A stretch of 64,000 bases of DNA, from assembly GCA_016705005.1 (NCBI GenBank), contig JADIZB010000038.1, positions 1 to 64,000 on the forward strand, read 5' to 3'. Of the stretch, positions 36,470 to 46,552 are shown piece by piece. The translations under genes were made by a program, and so were the position numbers. The notes below the pieces were generated by a model that had not been told where the DNA came from, searched no databases, and was given only the letters and a program-made list of their open reading frames with translations. The number at the start of each line of letters is the position of its first letter. Within the stretch, counting starts at the first letter, position 1. The stretch is from Bacteroidales bacterium. Lineage in GTDB: Bacteria > Bacteroidota > Bacteroidia > Bacteroidales > Lentimicrobiaceae.

Positions 36470-37894
36470 ATGAATAACCTGATTCCTGGAATCCTGACTG
36501 TCTCCTTTTGTATCTCAGGGTATTATTTATCATGGAGATCATGGAAAAAGGAGAACTTTAAGGCAGCACTGCTTTTAATATTGATTTGCGGGCTTACCCT
36601 GCGCATTTATACGTCTACAGATGGTTACGTACATACCTGGGATGAAAGATACCATGCCCTCGTTGCCAAAAACTTAATCAACCATCCCCTCATTCCAACA
36701 CTTTATGATAATCCGGTGCTGCCATACAGTTACAAAGACTGGGTTGCAAATCATGTCTGGCTGGAGAAAGGCCCGGTTCCCTTATGGGCAATGGCGGCTT
36801 CATTGAGTGCTTTTGGAAATACAGATTTTGCCCTGAGGGTACCTTCACTGATCATATCATTGATTGCTGTTTACCTGACATACCTTATCGGAAGCCGGCT
36901 GTTTGGAAAAAGAACCGGTTTGCTGGCCGCGTTTTTTCATTCAATAAATGGCTTGATTATAGAACTGGCGGCAGGAAGAATATCATCTGATCATGTCGAA
37001 ACCTTTTTTATTTTTTTTATTGAACTGGCTGTTTTTGTTGCTGTTCTATCCATCTCAAATAAAAGGAATAAGCTTTACCCGGTCCTGATTGGTGCTATTA
37101 CCGGTATGGCATTTTTATGTAAATGGACCCCTGCCCTGATCGTATTCCCGGTTTGGATCATTGCTGAAATACTGGTGGCAAACAAAACAAAATGGCAGAT
37201 TTTTCTAAATGTTTCAGCGTCAGTATTGGGTTTCACTCTTATTTCTGCACCATGGCTGCTTTATATATTCAATCAATTCCCCGATGAATCGGCCTGGGTT
37301 TTCAAAAAGTTCATCTTTGCATACAGTGAAACATTAGAGCAGCATTCCGGACAATTTTATCATTATTTTCAGAACCTGGGAATGGTATTCGGAGAAATCA
37401 TCTGGATTCCTGTTATCATTTCCATGTACCAGATATTCAGGAAACAAGACATCTGGAAAATGGCCATGCTGAATGTATGGTGGTTGATCCCTTTTATCAT
37501 GTTTTCATTTGCAGCCACCAAAAGGCACACTTATCTGCTTCTGGCAGCTCCGGCAATCTTCATTATTCTGTCCTGGTGCTGGTTTTATATACATGAACAA
37601 AATGTTATCAAAAATAAACTATTACGAAATATTGTGCTTATATTGCTTGTTGCATTGCCGGTAAGGTATTGTATAGAAAGGACCAAGCCATTCACTGACA
37701 TTGAGAGAAATCCGCAATGGGCTTCTGACCTGAAGCAAATGCGGAATAAGTACGATGCGAAAACAATATTCTTCAATCATGAGCACGCCATCGAAGGAAT
37801 GTATTATACCAATTATATATTTTACACACATATTCCGGAAAAATCTCAGATTGAATTTCTGGAGCGGATGGGTTATCGGGTAATTGTCAGGTAA
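36470..37894 (+). CDS. GT39-type membrane glycosyltransferase
   Basis: A 474-residue multi-pass inner-membrane protein of the dolichyl-phosphate-mannose-protein mannosyltransferase/ArnT superfamily, which moves sugars from a polyprenyl carrier to protein or lipid A on the periplasmic face. The acidic pair D58-E59 in the first periplasmic loop (HTWDERYHALVAKN) is the expected catalytic region. A second conserved part is ALRVPSLIISLIAVYLTYLIG, and about eleven hydrophobic segments follow. The acceptor is unknown. Confidence 0.75.
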   Translation: MNNLIPGILTVSFCISGYYLSWRSWKKENFKAALLLILICGLTLRIYTSTDGYVHTWDERYHALVAKNLINHPLIPTLYDNPVLPYSYKDWVANHVWLEKGPVPLWAMAASLSAFGNTDFALRVPSLIISLIAVYLTYLIGSRLFGKRTGLLAAFFHSINGLIIELAAGRISSDHVETFFIFFIELAVFVAVLSISNKRNKLYPVLIGAITGMAFLCKWTPALIVFPVWIIAEILVANKTKWQIFLNVSASVLGFTLISAPWLLYIFNQFPDESAWVFKKFIFAYSETLEQHSGQFYHYFQNLGMVFGEIIWIPVIISMYQIFRKQDIWKMAMLNVWWLIPFIMFSFAATKRHTYLLLAAPAIFIILSWCWFYIHEQNVIKNKLLRNIVLILLVALPVRYCIERTKPFTDIERNPQWASDLKQMRNKYDAKTIFFNHEHAIEGMYYTNYIFYTHIPEKSQIEFLERMGYRVIVR

Positions 37895-38019
37895 CAGGTT
37901 CCGTGATTGCGAATCATCTTCTATTTAACGTATATCATTGTTAATCAGCCTGCTTAAAAGACAATATATTACACTCAGAAAATATATGTTCTGTTCACTG
38001 TCATCTAAAATCAACATTT

Positions 38020-38424
38020 ATGAAACAACATTTAGCTCATATCGCCCTGTTGGTCGATGATTATGACCAGGCCATCAGCTATTATACAGGAAAACTGAAA
38101 TTCAGGTTGATTGAGGATACCCCCCTGAGTGAATCCAAACGCTGGGTGCTGGTTGGTCCGGATGGTGATGGCAGTTGTAATCTTCTGCTTGCCAAAGCAT
38201 CAAACAGTGAGCAAATGACCAGAATCGGCAACCAGACCGGGGGCAGGGTTTTTCTATTTCTTCACACCGATGATTTTGAACGGGATTACCTGAACCTCTT
38301 AAAAAACAACATCCGGATTGTAAGGGAACCAATGGTTGAGCCTTATGGCAAAGTGGCAGTTTTCGAGGATATTTATGGCAACTTATGGGATCTGGTTGGA
38401 CCCGGGCCGGAAATGATTGACTGA
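38020..38424 (+). CDS. VOC-family (glyoxalase-like) protein
   Basis: A 134-residue vicinal-oxygen-chelate protein with the paired beta-alpha-beta-beta-beta modules. The metal-ligand positions are H7 in LAHIALLVDD and E in VAVFEDIYGNLWDL at the end. Phrases such as AISYYTGKLKFRLIED and GRVFLFLHTDDF are typical of glyoxalase/bleomycin-resistance-like members that often isomerise or cleave small molecules. Substrate unknown. Confidence 0.75.
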   Translation: MKQHLAHIALLVDDYDQAISYYTGKLKFRLIEDTPLSESKRWVLVGPDGDGSCNLLLAKASNSEQMTRIGNQTGGRVFLFLHTDDFERDYLNLLKNNIRIVREPMVEPYGKVAVFEDIYGNLWDLVGPGPEMID

Positions 38425-38553
38425 CATGATTGCCCAAACCGGTTCAATCTCCGGAATTATCTGTTGTTATCGGTTCACCCTGTCAAAGTGCCGGTTCAAC
38501 ATACTCATCTGCCTGTTCAACCGGTAACAGTTTTCAATCCATTTGTTACGTAC

Positions 38554-38561
38554 TAAATTTG
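38554..38561 (+). promoter_or_regulatory. Possible -7 element of the aminotransferase gene
   Basis: TAAATTTG matches the consensus, with TTTT 19 bases upstream at 38531-38534. Transcription near 38568 would exclude the longer N-terminal open frame and favour the ATG at 38685. Confidence 0.35.
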
Positions 38562-38684
38562 CCTTATCATTTTGCGATGATTCTAGGTTGGTGGGAATCA
38601 AGGCAATTGATTATTATGGCTTTACGGGGAGGGACTAAGCAATCCTCCCCGGTGCTGTTTACTAAAAATCAACCTCTTTTATCA

Positions 38685-39815
38685 ATGACCAATCCGATTA
38701 TTCCTTTTTATCAATCCACCGGCAAGGTGGTTGTTCGTTCAGACGGCTTTCATCAATACGATTCTGAAGGAAAACAATATACTGATTTCGATTCCGGCGT
38801 TTGGTGCGTCAATCTGGGGCACAATCATTCCGGGATAAATCGGGTATTACAGGAACAAATGAATATTTCTGTTCATCATGGGTATAAATTCAGGAATCTA
38901 CTCTCAGAACATTTATCTGAAAAACTACTTGGATTGAATAATCTTTCAGGTGGTCAGAGTGTTTTTCTCAGCTCAGGTTCAGAGGTTGTGAATCTTTCAA
39001 TTACACTGGCAAAGCACCTTACAGGAAGAAACAGGATTCTGAAGACCGATAATTCATACCTCAGTGCCTACGGGCATGGACAGATTTCGGATCAGAATAC
39101 AGGACTGCAAACTGTAAAAATGAACGATATTGAAGCGCTGTCGCAGATCGACTTCAGAGAATTTGCAGCCTATGTTTTTGAACCCGGAACATCGTTTGGA
39201 CTTATCCGTTTCCCTGATCCTGATTTTGTTGAACTGATTGCACGTAAAGCCAGGGAAGCCGGTTGTTTCCTGATCGCTGACGAAGTAACAACCGGACTCG
39301 GAAGGACAGGGAAATGGTTTGGTTATCAGCACTATAACATTCAACCGGATATGGTTGTCTGCGGAAAAGCAATGGGCAACGGATACCCTGTAAGCAGCCT
39401 GAGTGTTTCGGCTGAAATTGCCCGCCAATTTGAGAAATCCCAATTTCGCTATGCCCAATCACATCAGAACGATCCGCTTGGATGTGCTGTCGCACTGGAA
39501 GTGATCAGGATATTCGGGGAATCCGGCATCATCAGACATTGCCATGAAACAGGATGCTATTTTCGTGAAAAACTGGAAGGATTGAAAAACAGGTTTCCCG
39601 GCAAAATAGCCGATGTCAGAGCCAGGGGGCTTATGCTGGCAGCAGAACTGGTAGCGGACATCGATGGTGAATCCATCAGCAACCGCTTGTTCGATGATGG
39701 TTTTGTGGTCGGTTTTAAGCAAAATGTTTTGCGTTTTATGCCACCGTTGACCATCACCAATAAAGAAACTGACCTGTTGGTTGATGCCCTGGAAAGAAAT
39801 CTCAGTGCTTTATAG
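38685..39815 (+). CDS. Class III PLP-dependent aminotransferase
   Basis: A 376-residue cytoplasmic aminotransferase of the acetylornithine/glutamate-semialdehyde group. The open frame extends upstream to 38430, but the extra 85 residues are not typical of the family, so the ATG 38685 is chosen. Key features are SSGSEVVNLSITLAKHLTGR (cofactor phosphate site), D199 in FLIADEVTTGLGRTGK and the PLP lysine K228 in VVCGKAMGNGYP. The protein is shorter than most relatives (about 400-450). The reaction and pathway are not evident from neighbours. Confidence 0.8.
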   Translation: MTNPIIPFYQSTGKVVVRSDGFHQYDSEGKQYTDFDSGVWCVNLGHNHSGINRVLQEQMNISVHHGYKFRNLLSEHLSEKLLGLNNLSGGQSVFLSSGSEVVNLSITLAKHLTGRNRILKTDNSYLSAYGHGQISDQNTGLQTVKMNDIEALSQIDFREFAAYVFEPGTSFGLIRFPDPDFVELIARKAREAGCFLIADEVTTGLGRTGKWFGYQHYNIQPDMVVCGKAMGNGYPVSSLSVSAEIARQFEKSQFRYAQSHQNDPLGCAVALEVIRIFGESGIIRHCHETGCYFREKLEGLKNRFPGKIADVRARGLMLAAELVADIDGESISNRLFDDGFVVGFKQNVLRFMPPLTITNKETDLLVDALERNLSAL

Positions 39816-40000
39816 AAGTTCCTGCTGACAAAAAAAAAATACACAGTAACCATAAATTGAACGATTGAGGAAGGTGTTGCCGGAAAACACATCCCCGCAA
39901 AGGCAATCTGAAGGGTGATTTTTACCTCAGCTTTAAACGATTGTTTCATTAATTTTATAGTTCATCCATCAATCGGATGCATGATAATTCCTTCATTCAC

Positions 40001-41182
40001 ATGAAAAAACACCTCTTGACATTTTTGCTGCTGACCCTAACCGGGATGCTGGTGGCACAACCCGTATTGCAATGGAAATATTCAACCAGGGGCCGTGTAT
40101 ATGCCAAACCGCTGATTTCTGAGAATTGTCTTTACATAGGTAGTTTAGATTCTGTATTCTATGCACTCGATAAATCAACGGGTTTAACAATCTGGGAATT
40201 CAGATCGGATGGAGCAATCAGTTCATCAGCCTGTATCAGTGGTAAACTCGTTTTGTTCGGTAGTGCCGATGGCAACCTTTATGCGCTTGATACTAAAACC
40301 GGCCAACCAGTCTGGATATTTAGCTCAGGTGGTGAGAAAATGAAAGACATCTGGGACTATTACCTCTCAACACCAGTTGTTTCGAATGGGATAGTCTATT
40401 GGGGAAGCGGTGATGGACATCTGTACGCCATAGATGTTGATACCGGGAAACTGAAGTGGAAGTACAAAACAGGTGGAATTGTCCACGCTGAACCTCTGGT
40501 CATTGACAGTGTTGTTTGCATTGGTAGTTTTGATGGTACATTTTATGCCTTATCGGCTGACAACGGTGAGGTAATCTGGAAATTCAGAACTGTGGGAGAT
40601 GCCTATTTCCCTGATGGAGAAATTCAGAAAGGAGCGATCTTCGATCAGGGCGTAATCTACTTCGGAAGCCGTGATTACAATATCTACGCACTGGATGCCA
40701 AAACCGGCCGGGGTCGCTGGAATATGAAAGAATACGGGAGTTGGATCATCGCTACCCCCCTATCCTACAAAGGCAATCTGTTTTTCGGGACTTCAGATAC
40801 CCATCTTTTCTATTGTTTACGGAAATCTGACGGTAAAATTGTCTGGTCATTACCATTGAATATGCGGGTATATGGCAGTGCAGTGGCTCGTGAAAACATC
40901 ATCTGGTTCGGCTGTTTTAACGGAAAACTTTATGGCGTCGATGAAGCAACAGGCAAAATAATACATGAATTTGCCACAGATGGTTGTAAAGCAAACTATT
41001 CTTCTGTTTATCAGGAAAACGATGAATTCCAGAGTGAATTTGAACTGTATGGCAAAGATTACCTGGAATCGGAAAGAAAAATTCAGGCAATGGGATCCAT
41101 TCTTTCAACACCTGTAATTGAAGGAGACAGAATATACTTCGGAAGTTCTGACGGGAAGGTTTATGCATTGAGACTGGATTAA
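40001..41182 (+). CDS. Exported PQQ-type beta-propeller protein
   Basis: A 393-residue protein when started at ATG 40001; an in-frame ATG at 39977 adds eight residues before the signal peptide MKKHLLTFLLLTLTGMLVAQ. The rest is a propeller of about seven repeats with the pattern YALD-x-x-TG-x-x-x-W-x-F (YALDKSTGLTIWEFRS, YALDTKTGQPVWIFSS, YAIDVDTGKLKWKYKT, YALSADNGEVIWKFRT, YALDAKTGRGRWNMKE). No PQQ-dehydrogenase residues or haem site were seen, so it is probably a binding or scaffold protein. A small hairpin AGCCTGA/TCAGGCT lies downstream at 41216-41235 without a T-run. Confidence 0.75.
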   Translation: MKKHLLTFLLLTLTGMLVAQPVLQWKYSTRGRVYAKPLISENCLYIGSLDSVFYALDKSTGLTIWEFRSDGAISSSACISGKLVLFGSADGNLYALDTKTGQPVWIFSSGGEKMKDIWDYYLSTPVVSNGIVYWGSGDGHLYAIDVDTGKLKWKYKTGGIVHAEPLVIDSVVCIGSFDGTFYALSADNGEVIWKFRTVGDAYFPDGEIQKGAIFDQGVIYFGSRDYNIYALDAKTGRGRWNMKEYGSWIIATPLSYKGNLFFGTSDTHLFYCLRKSDGKIVWSLPLNMRVYGSAVARENIIWFGCFNGKLYGVDEATGKIIHEFATDGCKANYSSVYQENDEFQSEFELYGKDYLESERKIQAMGSILSTPVIEGDRIYFGSSDGKVYALRLD

Positions 41183-41333
41183 GGTTCCCTGAAACGGCCT
41201 GTTGAATTTCCGCAGAGCCTGATACGTTTCAGGCTTGATAATCTGCCTCTCATCATGCATAATCAGCCTCCTGCCTTATATTTATTTTCCTGAAAGGAAT
41301 GTTGTCCTAATCTTGCACAAAAATTCAGCAATC

Positions 41334-42434
41334 ATGAAAACAATCCTGTTCATCCTACTTGCCATTCATGGACTCATTCATTTTTTAGGATTCACGAAAG
41401 CCTTTAAACTTGCTGAAGTAAGCCAGTTGAACCAGCCCATTGGAAAAACAGCCGGAATATTCTGGTTTTCAGCCGGATTGCTGTTTCTTGCCGCTGCTGC
41501 TATGATAATCATGAAGGCCGACTGGTGGTGGATCATTGCACTTTCAGCCATAATCATATCCCAGTTGCTGATCATTATGAACTGGCAGGATGCGAAATTC
41601 GGATCCATTGCCAACATCATATTGCTTCTGGTTGTTATCGGGGGTTTCGGAATTTGGAATTTCCACAGAAATTTTGTGAGTGATTACACGGAAGCTTTAT
41701 CCAGAACCGGGAAACAAACTTCAAATCTGCTGACTGAGAGCGACATCCTGCATCTTCCACTTCCTGTCCGGTCTTATCTCAGATACTCTGGTGTTCTCAA
41801 CAGGCCGAAAGTAATGAGTGCAAAAATTACTTTCGAAGGACAAATGCATGGCAAAGGTAAAGACTGGATGGACATCAGGTCAACACAATATAATTTCTAC
41901 GATACTCCGACCCGCCTGTTTTACATGACTGCAAAAATGAAAGGACTGACTGTTCCGGGTTATCATGCCTATAAAAATGGTATTGCAACAATGAAAGTAA
42001 GTCTTTTCGGATTGTTTCCGGTGGTCAATGCAAAAGGAAAGGAAATGAATCAGGCTGAAACAGTCACCCTGTTTAATGATATGTGCCTGATGACACCCGC
42101 TACACTGATCGACAACCGGATCAGGTGGGAAGAGATTGATAGTCTGTCATCAAAAGCGATATATACATGCAATGGAATTACCATATCAGCCATCCTTCAC
42201 TTTAATGAAAAAGGGCAGCTCATCAATTTCATCTCTGATGACCGGTACGATATTTCCGACGGAACATACAAACAATACCGGTTTTCAACCCCGGTCAAGG
42301 AATACAGAAATATCAACGGCATCAATGTCTGCTCAAAAGCAGAAGTGATATGGCATTACCCTGAAGGTGAATTTGTTTACGGCAAATTCAACCTTCGTTC
42401 TATAGAATATAATGTAAAAGACAACCAGAAGTAA
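41334..42434 (+). CDS. Membrane protein of unknown function, DUF6544-like
   Basis: A 366-residue protein when started at ATG 41334; the open frame reaches back to 41235 but the extra 33 residues lack support. Three or four N-terminal membrane segments (about 1-115, with a Trp-rich loop ADWWWIIALSAII) are followed by a soluble C-terminal domain. Its motifs LPLPVRSYLRYSGVLNRPKVMSA, GKGKDWMDIRSTQYNFYDTPTRLFYM and GIATMKVSLFGLFPVVNAKG look like the family catalogued as DUF6544, recalled rather than checked. Function unknown. Confidence 0.6.
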   Translation: MKTILFILLAIHGLIHFLGFTKAFKLAEVSQLNQPIGKTAGIFWFSAGLLFLAAAAMIIMKADWWWIIALSAIIISQLLIIMNWQDAKFGSIANIILLLVVIGGFGIWNFHRNFVSDYTEALSRTGKQTSNLLTESDILHLPLPVRSYLRYSGVLNRPKVMSAKITFEGQMHGKGKDWMDIRSTQYNFYDTPTRLFYMTAKMKGLTVPGYHAYKNGIATMKVSLFGLFPVVNAKGKEMNQAETVTLFNDMCLMTPATLIDNRIRWEEIDSLSSKAIYTCNGITISAILHFNEKGQLINFISDDRYDISDGTYKQYRFSTPVKEYRNINGINVCSKAEVIWHYPEGEFVYGKFNLRSIEYNVKDNQK

Positions 42435-42543
42435 ACAAAACCACACATCCGGCCAGTTAATCAGTCCAGATTAACAGAGCTGACACAGCGAACCTGTACA
42501 GCCCGGCAGGTAAGCAGTAAAAAGTAGATTTTAAATTACATTC

Positions 42544-44772
42544 TTATCTGGCAAGAATTACCTTTTCCGAATCAGATGAATCGTTTGTGGCCAGTGTGAT
42601 GAAACAGACACCTGAATTTACTCTATTCAATAAATCTTCACCATCCAGCTGGATTTCATGATTGCCTGAAGGAAAATCCTGCCGGTAGATGACACCGCAC
42701 CGGCGCCCCGTCGCATCTGAAACTGAAACCGTTACCCGGCTGCTTTTCTCAAGGTTTATCCGCAGAATTCCCTTACCAGTCAATGGATTGGGATTTACAG
42801 ATAAAATTCCGGTTCCCGGTTCACTTTGATTTTTATCAGAATCAGCAATGCCTGTTGTGGCATCATAGGTTGCTACCATCAACCTGTTGGAATTACCGCC
42901 CAGTACATAACCATTTTCAATCGCCTGAATTGAAGAAATACCACCGCTTGCCCCCGGATTTAAAGAAGAAAATGGAGCCGACCATGCTGTCCAGGTCTGC
43001 CCCCCATCGGTTGATTCCAGGAAATAATTCTCTCCCGGATCGAGGGCGCCAATCCGGTTCCCGGCACCTTTCGTAAATTTTCTGACAGCTGCCACAGAAA
43101 CTTTAGTCCAGTGAAGTCCACCATCAACTGTCCTGAAGATACCAGGGTCACTTCCGGGTACAGCAGCCAATCCCTTGTTTTCATCAAGCCAGCACATGTC
43201 GGTGATAAACCCCGGGATTCCTGATTGTACAACAGGAGTCCAGGAAGAACCTCCGTCCTGGGTTTTATAAAATCCGGGAATTTCACCGTTCATGTATGAA
43301 ACATAACCATGATTTTCATCAGCAAAATCAATACAGGCCAGATATAATCCATTGGATGGCAATCCGCCCTGGACCGCCTGCCAGGTTATACCATGGTCAG
43401 AACTTTCATAGAGATTTCCTCCACCGCCCGAAACAGTCGTGTATGCTCCGAGAAAGAACCGGTCACTGGCCGGAAAAGAGAAGTTAATCAACCGGTAGTC
43501 TGCCGGCAAACTGGCAATTCCCCAGGTATTTCCTCCGTCATGTGTGTATCGGATATCTCCGTATGAACCGGAAGCTCCATACTGATCATCGTAAAACCCG
43601 ATATCTGTAACCCATCTGATCCCGGGGGTTTCTTCCGGAATGTACCACGTTGACCCATCGTCATCACTTCTGAAGAAAGTCTCATTGTTGCTGCCCGAGT
43701 TGGGCTGATTATTCGCAAACAATGTTCCGTCGTTTCGTTTGCCGATAACCGTTACAGGTGCACCCGGAAAGACTGCAAGATTTTCAACACTATTGATGAC
43801 ATTAATCCCCAAATCATCCGAGTAAAGAATGTCACCGATCTCTGTCCCGAAAAATATCCGGTCACCATTCATAACCAGACAGGCAGATGCTGCTGAATTC
43901 CGGTCATAAATCATAGACCAGTTCTGACCAGCATCCATGGTTTCCCAAAGTTCAGAACCCTCACCAAAAGTCACTGATAACCAGTGCTGTTCATTCAGTA
44001 CCAGAGTTCTGAACCGGTAATCGATGCCTGAAAATTGCTGAACAAGGACCCAGTTATCACCTCCATCTGTTGTTTTCCAGTAGCCGAAATCCTCCACCGC
44101 ATAACCTGTGTTTTCGTTGACGAAATAAACTTCGCTCAATCCGAACATAGAGGTGTTTGCAATCTGACTCCATGTGGTGCCTCCGTCAAGGGTTCGATGG
44201 AATAAACCGGATCCGACCACATAAGCTTCTTCAGCACTCTTCCACACATGATGACGGGCATAACCGGTTCCTCCCGGTCCCCTGTTAGTCCATGTGATGC
44301 CGTCATCAAACGAAACCAGAACAGATCCGTTCTGACCAGCTGCTGAGATTCCGCTGCCAGGGATGGTGGTAAGGTCGTATATCCTTCCTGCATCGGGTAT
44401 CGTCTGTTCACTCCATGTAGCCCCATCATCCGTACTGCGTAAAATGGCACCCTGATCTCCGGAAACAATCAATGAACCCTGACTGCTGATCAGTATATCA
44501 TAGAAATCGCTGCATGGTCCGTTATTTTGCCGGATGAGGGTCCAGTTTTCGCCGGAATCACTGGTTTCCAGTATATTTCCACAACCTGTAACCGCCCATC
44601 CTGTGAAATCATCCTTAAACGCAATGCCATAAACCGAATTTCCCTGCGGCGATGGATGCCCCCAGTGAAAAGAGAACCCCTGGGCTTTAAGCTGATCTCC
44701 GGAAATTAAAAGAATAATATAAAATACTAGGAAGGCATTTCCTCCAACAAATAGTTTTCTGAATTTTATCAT
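42544..44772 (-). CDS. YCF48/BNR-repeat protein with T9SS sorting domain
   Basis: A 742-residue secreted protein with signal peptide ending QLKAQ. It is a propeller of YCF48/BNR-like repeats, each with a D/T-x-G-x-x-W core (ILETSDSGENWTLI, ILRSTDDGATWSEQ, VLVSFDDGITWTNR, LFHRTLDGGTTWSQI, GYWKTTDGGDNWVLV and others). The last 85 or so residues are a T9SS type A domain (VNPNPLTGKGILRI...VSDATGRRCG...GVCFITLATNDSS). Expected at the cell surface or secreted. The ligand is unknown. Confidence 0.8.
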   Translation of the reverse strand: MIKFRKLFVGGNAFLVFYIILLISGDQLKAQGFSFHWGHPSPQGNSVYGIAFKDDFTGWAVTGCGNILETSDSGENWTLIRQNNGPCSDFYDILISSQGSLIVSGDQGAILRSTDDGATWSEQTIPDAGRIYDLTTIPGSGISAAGQNGSVLVSFDDGITWTNRGPGGTGYARHHVWKSAEEAYVVGSGLFHRTLDGGTTWSQIANTSMFGLSEVYFVNENTGYAVEDFGYWKTTDGGDNWVLVQQFSGIDYRFRTLVLNEQHWLSVTFGEGSELWETMDAGQNWSMIYDRNSAASACLVMNGDRIFFGTEIGDILYSDDLGINVINSVENLAVFPGAPVTVIGKRNDGTLFANNQPNSGSNNETFFRSDDDGSTWYIPEETPGIRWVTDIGFYDDQYGASGSYGDIRYTHDGGNTWGIASLPADYRLINFSFPASDRFFLGAYTTVSGGGGNLYESSDHGITWQAVQGGLPSNGLYLACIDFADENHGYVSYMNGEIPGFYKTQDGGSSWTPVVQSGIPGFITDMCWLDENKGLAAVPGSDPGIFRTVDGGLHWTKVSVAAVRKFTKGAGNRIGALDPGENYFLESTDGGQTWTAWSAPFSSLNPGASGGISSIQAIENGYVLGGNSNRLMVATYDATTGIADSDKNQSEPGTGILSVNPNPLTGKGILRINLEKSSRVTVSVSDATGRRCGVIYRQDFPSGNHEIQLDGEDLLNRVNSGVCFITLATNDSSDSEKVILAR

Positions 44773-45118
44773 TTTATATATAATTTACTATATATGTTAA
44801 CGACAAAAAAGACAGAAAGTTCAAAACAATTAAATCAATGCATCATAATCTGTATAAAAAAGCGATGCAGGAATTCTGCTGTTCCGGTTCAATCCAGTGC
44901 TGTAGAAACCAGGTGAACAAGTATCTTAAATGATTGATTTTCTTTTAATTAAAACTAATTATTCTTAAAATACAGTTGATGAACAAATTATCGGTTTTCT
45001 GTTGGAAAAATGTCCGAAAGAGGTTAGTTTTGATGTCTGGTAACTGTATTCAAAATTGTATTTATAATACATTCAAACAAATAATTCATATTTAATATCA
45101 TTTAAATCAGAATTCCGT
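44773..45118. other. Divergent spacer without a recognised element
   Basis: A 346-base AT-rich region between a minus-strand and a plus-strand gene. No -7 element of the TAnnTTTG form, hairpin or gene was recognised. A 31-codon open frame near 44837 has no supporting features. Confidence 0.4.
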
Positions 45119-46399
45119 ATGAAATACCTGGGCATAATTTTAACTTTATTTTCAATCGTTATCTCCGGAAGGATGGCTTTGTCGCAGGAAAACTTCAGGT
45201 CCGGATATATTATCACCAACAGCAATGACACCCTGCACGGATCTATACAATACAAAGGAGCCAGACAAACAGCGTTGAAATGTACCTTCAGGCCTGACAA
45301 CACCGATGAGATTACTGACTTTTTACCCGGACAGATTTCAGGATATCGCTTTACTGAAGGGAAGTTCTTTGTTTCCAGAAGTGTTGAGCAAAACGGCTTA
45401 CCGGGCATGGTGTTTCTTGAATTCCTGATTCAGGGGAAAGCAAATATCTATGCTTTGCGCGACACTGAAGGATCAAGAATGTTTATTGAAACTGAGAAAG
45501 ATGGATTCCTTGAACTGACCGATCCTGAAAGAACAATTCATAGCGATAGCGGATATTATTATGCGCCCAGGAAATATTATGGCAAACTGAGATATATGCT
45601 GGCTGATTGTCCCCAAATTATCCCAAAAATCAACAAAGTAAACCTTCAGCCCAAACCAATGATCAGGCTGGCAAAGGATTACCATAACCTGGTATGCCCT
45701 GATGAAGCCTGTACTGTTTTCGAAAGGAAGATAAAACCGATTAAAGTTGGCATCTCGGTGCATGCCGGACCTGTGATTAAGCAAATCAGTCTCGGTGGAT
45801 TGATTGATTCGGATACCAGGCCCGGTTATTCAGCCGGTGTTTCATTCAGGTTCAGCAACGTCTTCTTCTCAGATGAAAGGTTTAGTCTGGAAACAGGAAT
45901 AACCATGGTAAAAAATAACACTTTCACATTTAAAAATGCTGAAAACAATGCTCAGTCAGAAAAAGTGACTTACCTCAATAAAATCTACTACATTAATAAA
46001 TATGATGAAATCTATTATTCTGATAATTATATCAAGGTGAAATCACTTGAGACAAATACACAATTGGGTTTATTGTCCATACCGCTGACCCTCAATTACA
46101 CTTATCCCGGAAATAAACTGAGACCAGGAATCGGGCTGGGCGGGGTTTTTTCAATGATCACAGGTCAGAATGAAGATTTTAATTATGAGCCTTTTTCGGA
46201 CCGGTTCGGAAAGACATTTCCTGTGAAACATATCGGATATGTTATAAATGCATCATTAAGATATAAAACCGGTCAAAAAAGCAGTCTTGGGTTTGATCTC
46301 AGGTACCTTATCGAAACCAGCTTTTTTGATGCCAATGAGATTTACAGATGCAAATCCCATACATTCATCGCGCAGATCAGATATAACTTTTATTGGTAA
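45119..46399 (+). CDS. Outer-membrane beta-barrel protein with N-terminal domain
   Basis: A 426-residue protein with a signal peptide ending ALSQ at about residue 22. An N-terminal domain (about 25-200) opens with GYIITNSNDTLHGSIQY and includes PGQISGYRFTEGKFFVSR and a lone pair of cysteines. The C-terminal part (about 210-426) is a beta-barrel of alternating strands that ends in a Trp (YNFYW). This combination recurs in Bacteroidota as an uncharacterised outer-membrane protein. Function unknown. Confidence 0.65.
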   Translation: MKYLGIILTLFSIVISGRMALSQENFRSGYIITNSNDTLHGSIQYKGARQTALKCTFRPDNTDEITDFLPGQISGYRFTEGKFFVSRSVEQNGLPGMVFLEFLIQGKANIYALRDTEGSRMFIETEKDGFLELTDPERTIHSDSGYYYAPRKYYGKLRYMLADCPQIIPKINKVNLQPKPMIRLAKDYHNLVCPDEACTVFERKIKPIKVGISVHAGPVIKQISLGGLIDSDTRPGYSAGVSFRFSNVFFSDERFSLETGITMVKNNTFTFKNAENNAQSEKVTYLNKIYYINKYDEIYYSDNYIKVKSLETNTQLGLLSIPLTLNYTYPGNKLRPGIGLGGVFSMITGQNEDFNYEPFSDRFGKTFPVKHIGYVINASLRYKTGQKSSLGFDLRYLIETSFFDANEIYRCKSHTFIAQIRYNFYW

Positions 46400-46472
46400 T
46401 GCGTTTATCTCATCAGGCAATTCAAAATAAATTCACCTGTTGTTTAAATAGGGTTATCACAATGTTTTGAAC

Positions 46473-46480
46473 TACTTTTG
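46473..46480 (+). promoter_or_regulatory. Possible -7 element upstream of the GH53 gene
   Basis: TACTTTTG is a perfect TAnnTTTG match. Transcription would start near 46487, essentially at the ATG of a 21-codon frame (46486) and 66 bases before the GH53 start. Confidence 0.4.
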
Positions 46481-46485
46481 TAATT

Positions 46486-46551
46486 ATGAAACAAGCCCTT
46501 TGGTCCTTTCTGCCAGTTATAATCTTCATCGTATTCAAAGCAGTTGCCTGA
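46486..46551 (+). CDS. Possible small ORF before the GH53 gene
   Basis: A 21-residue frame, MKQALWSFLPVIIFIVFKAVA, hydrophobic like a signal anchor. Its stop lies one base before the GH53 start codon (46553), and its ATG coincides with the predicted transcript start. It may be a leader peptide, a translated upstream frame, or coincidence. No homology can be judged. Confidence 0.25.
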   Translation: MKQALWSFLPVIIFIVFKAVA

Positions 46552-46552
46552 T

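Noticed and set aside
41216..41235. Hairpin AGCCTGA/TCAGGCT after the beta-propeller gene
   Set aside because: A 7-bp stem without a following T-run; too weak to call a terminator.
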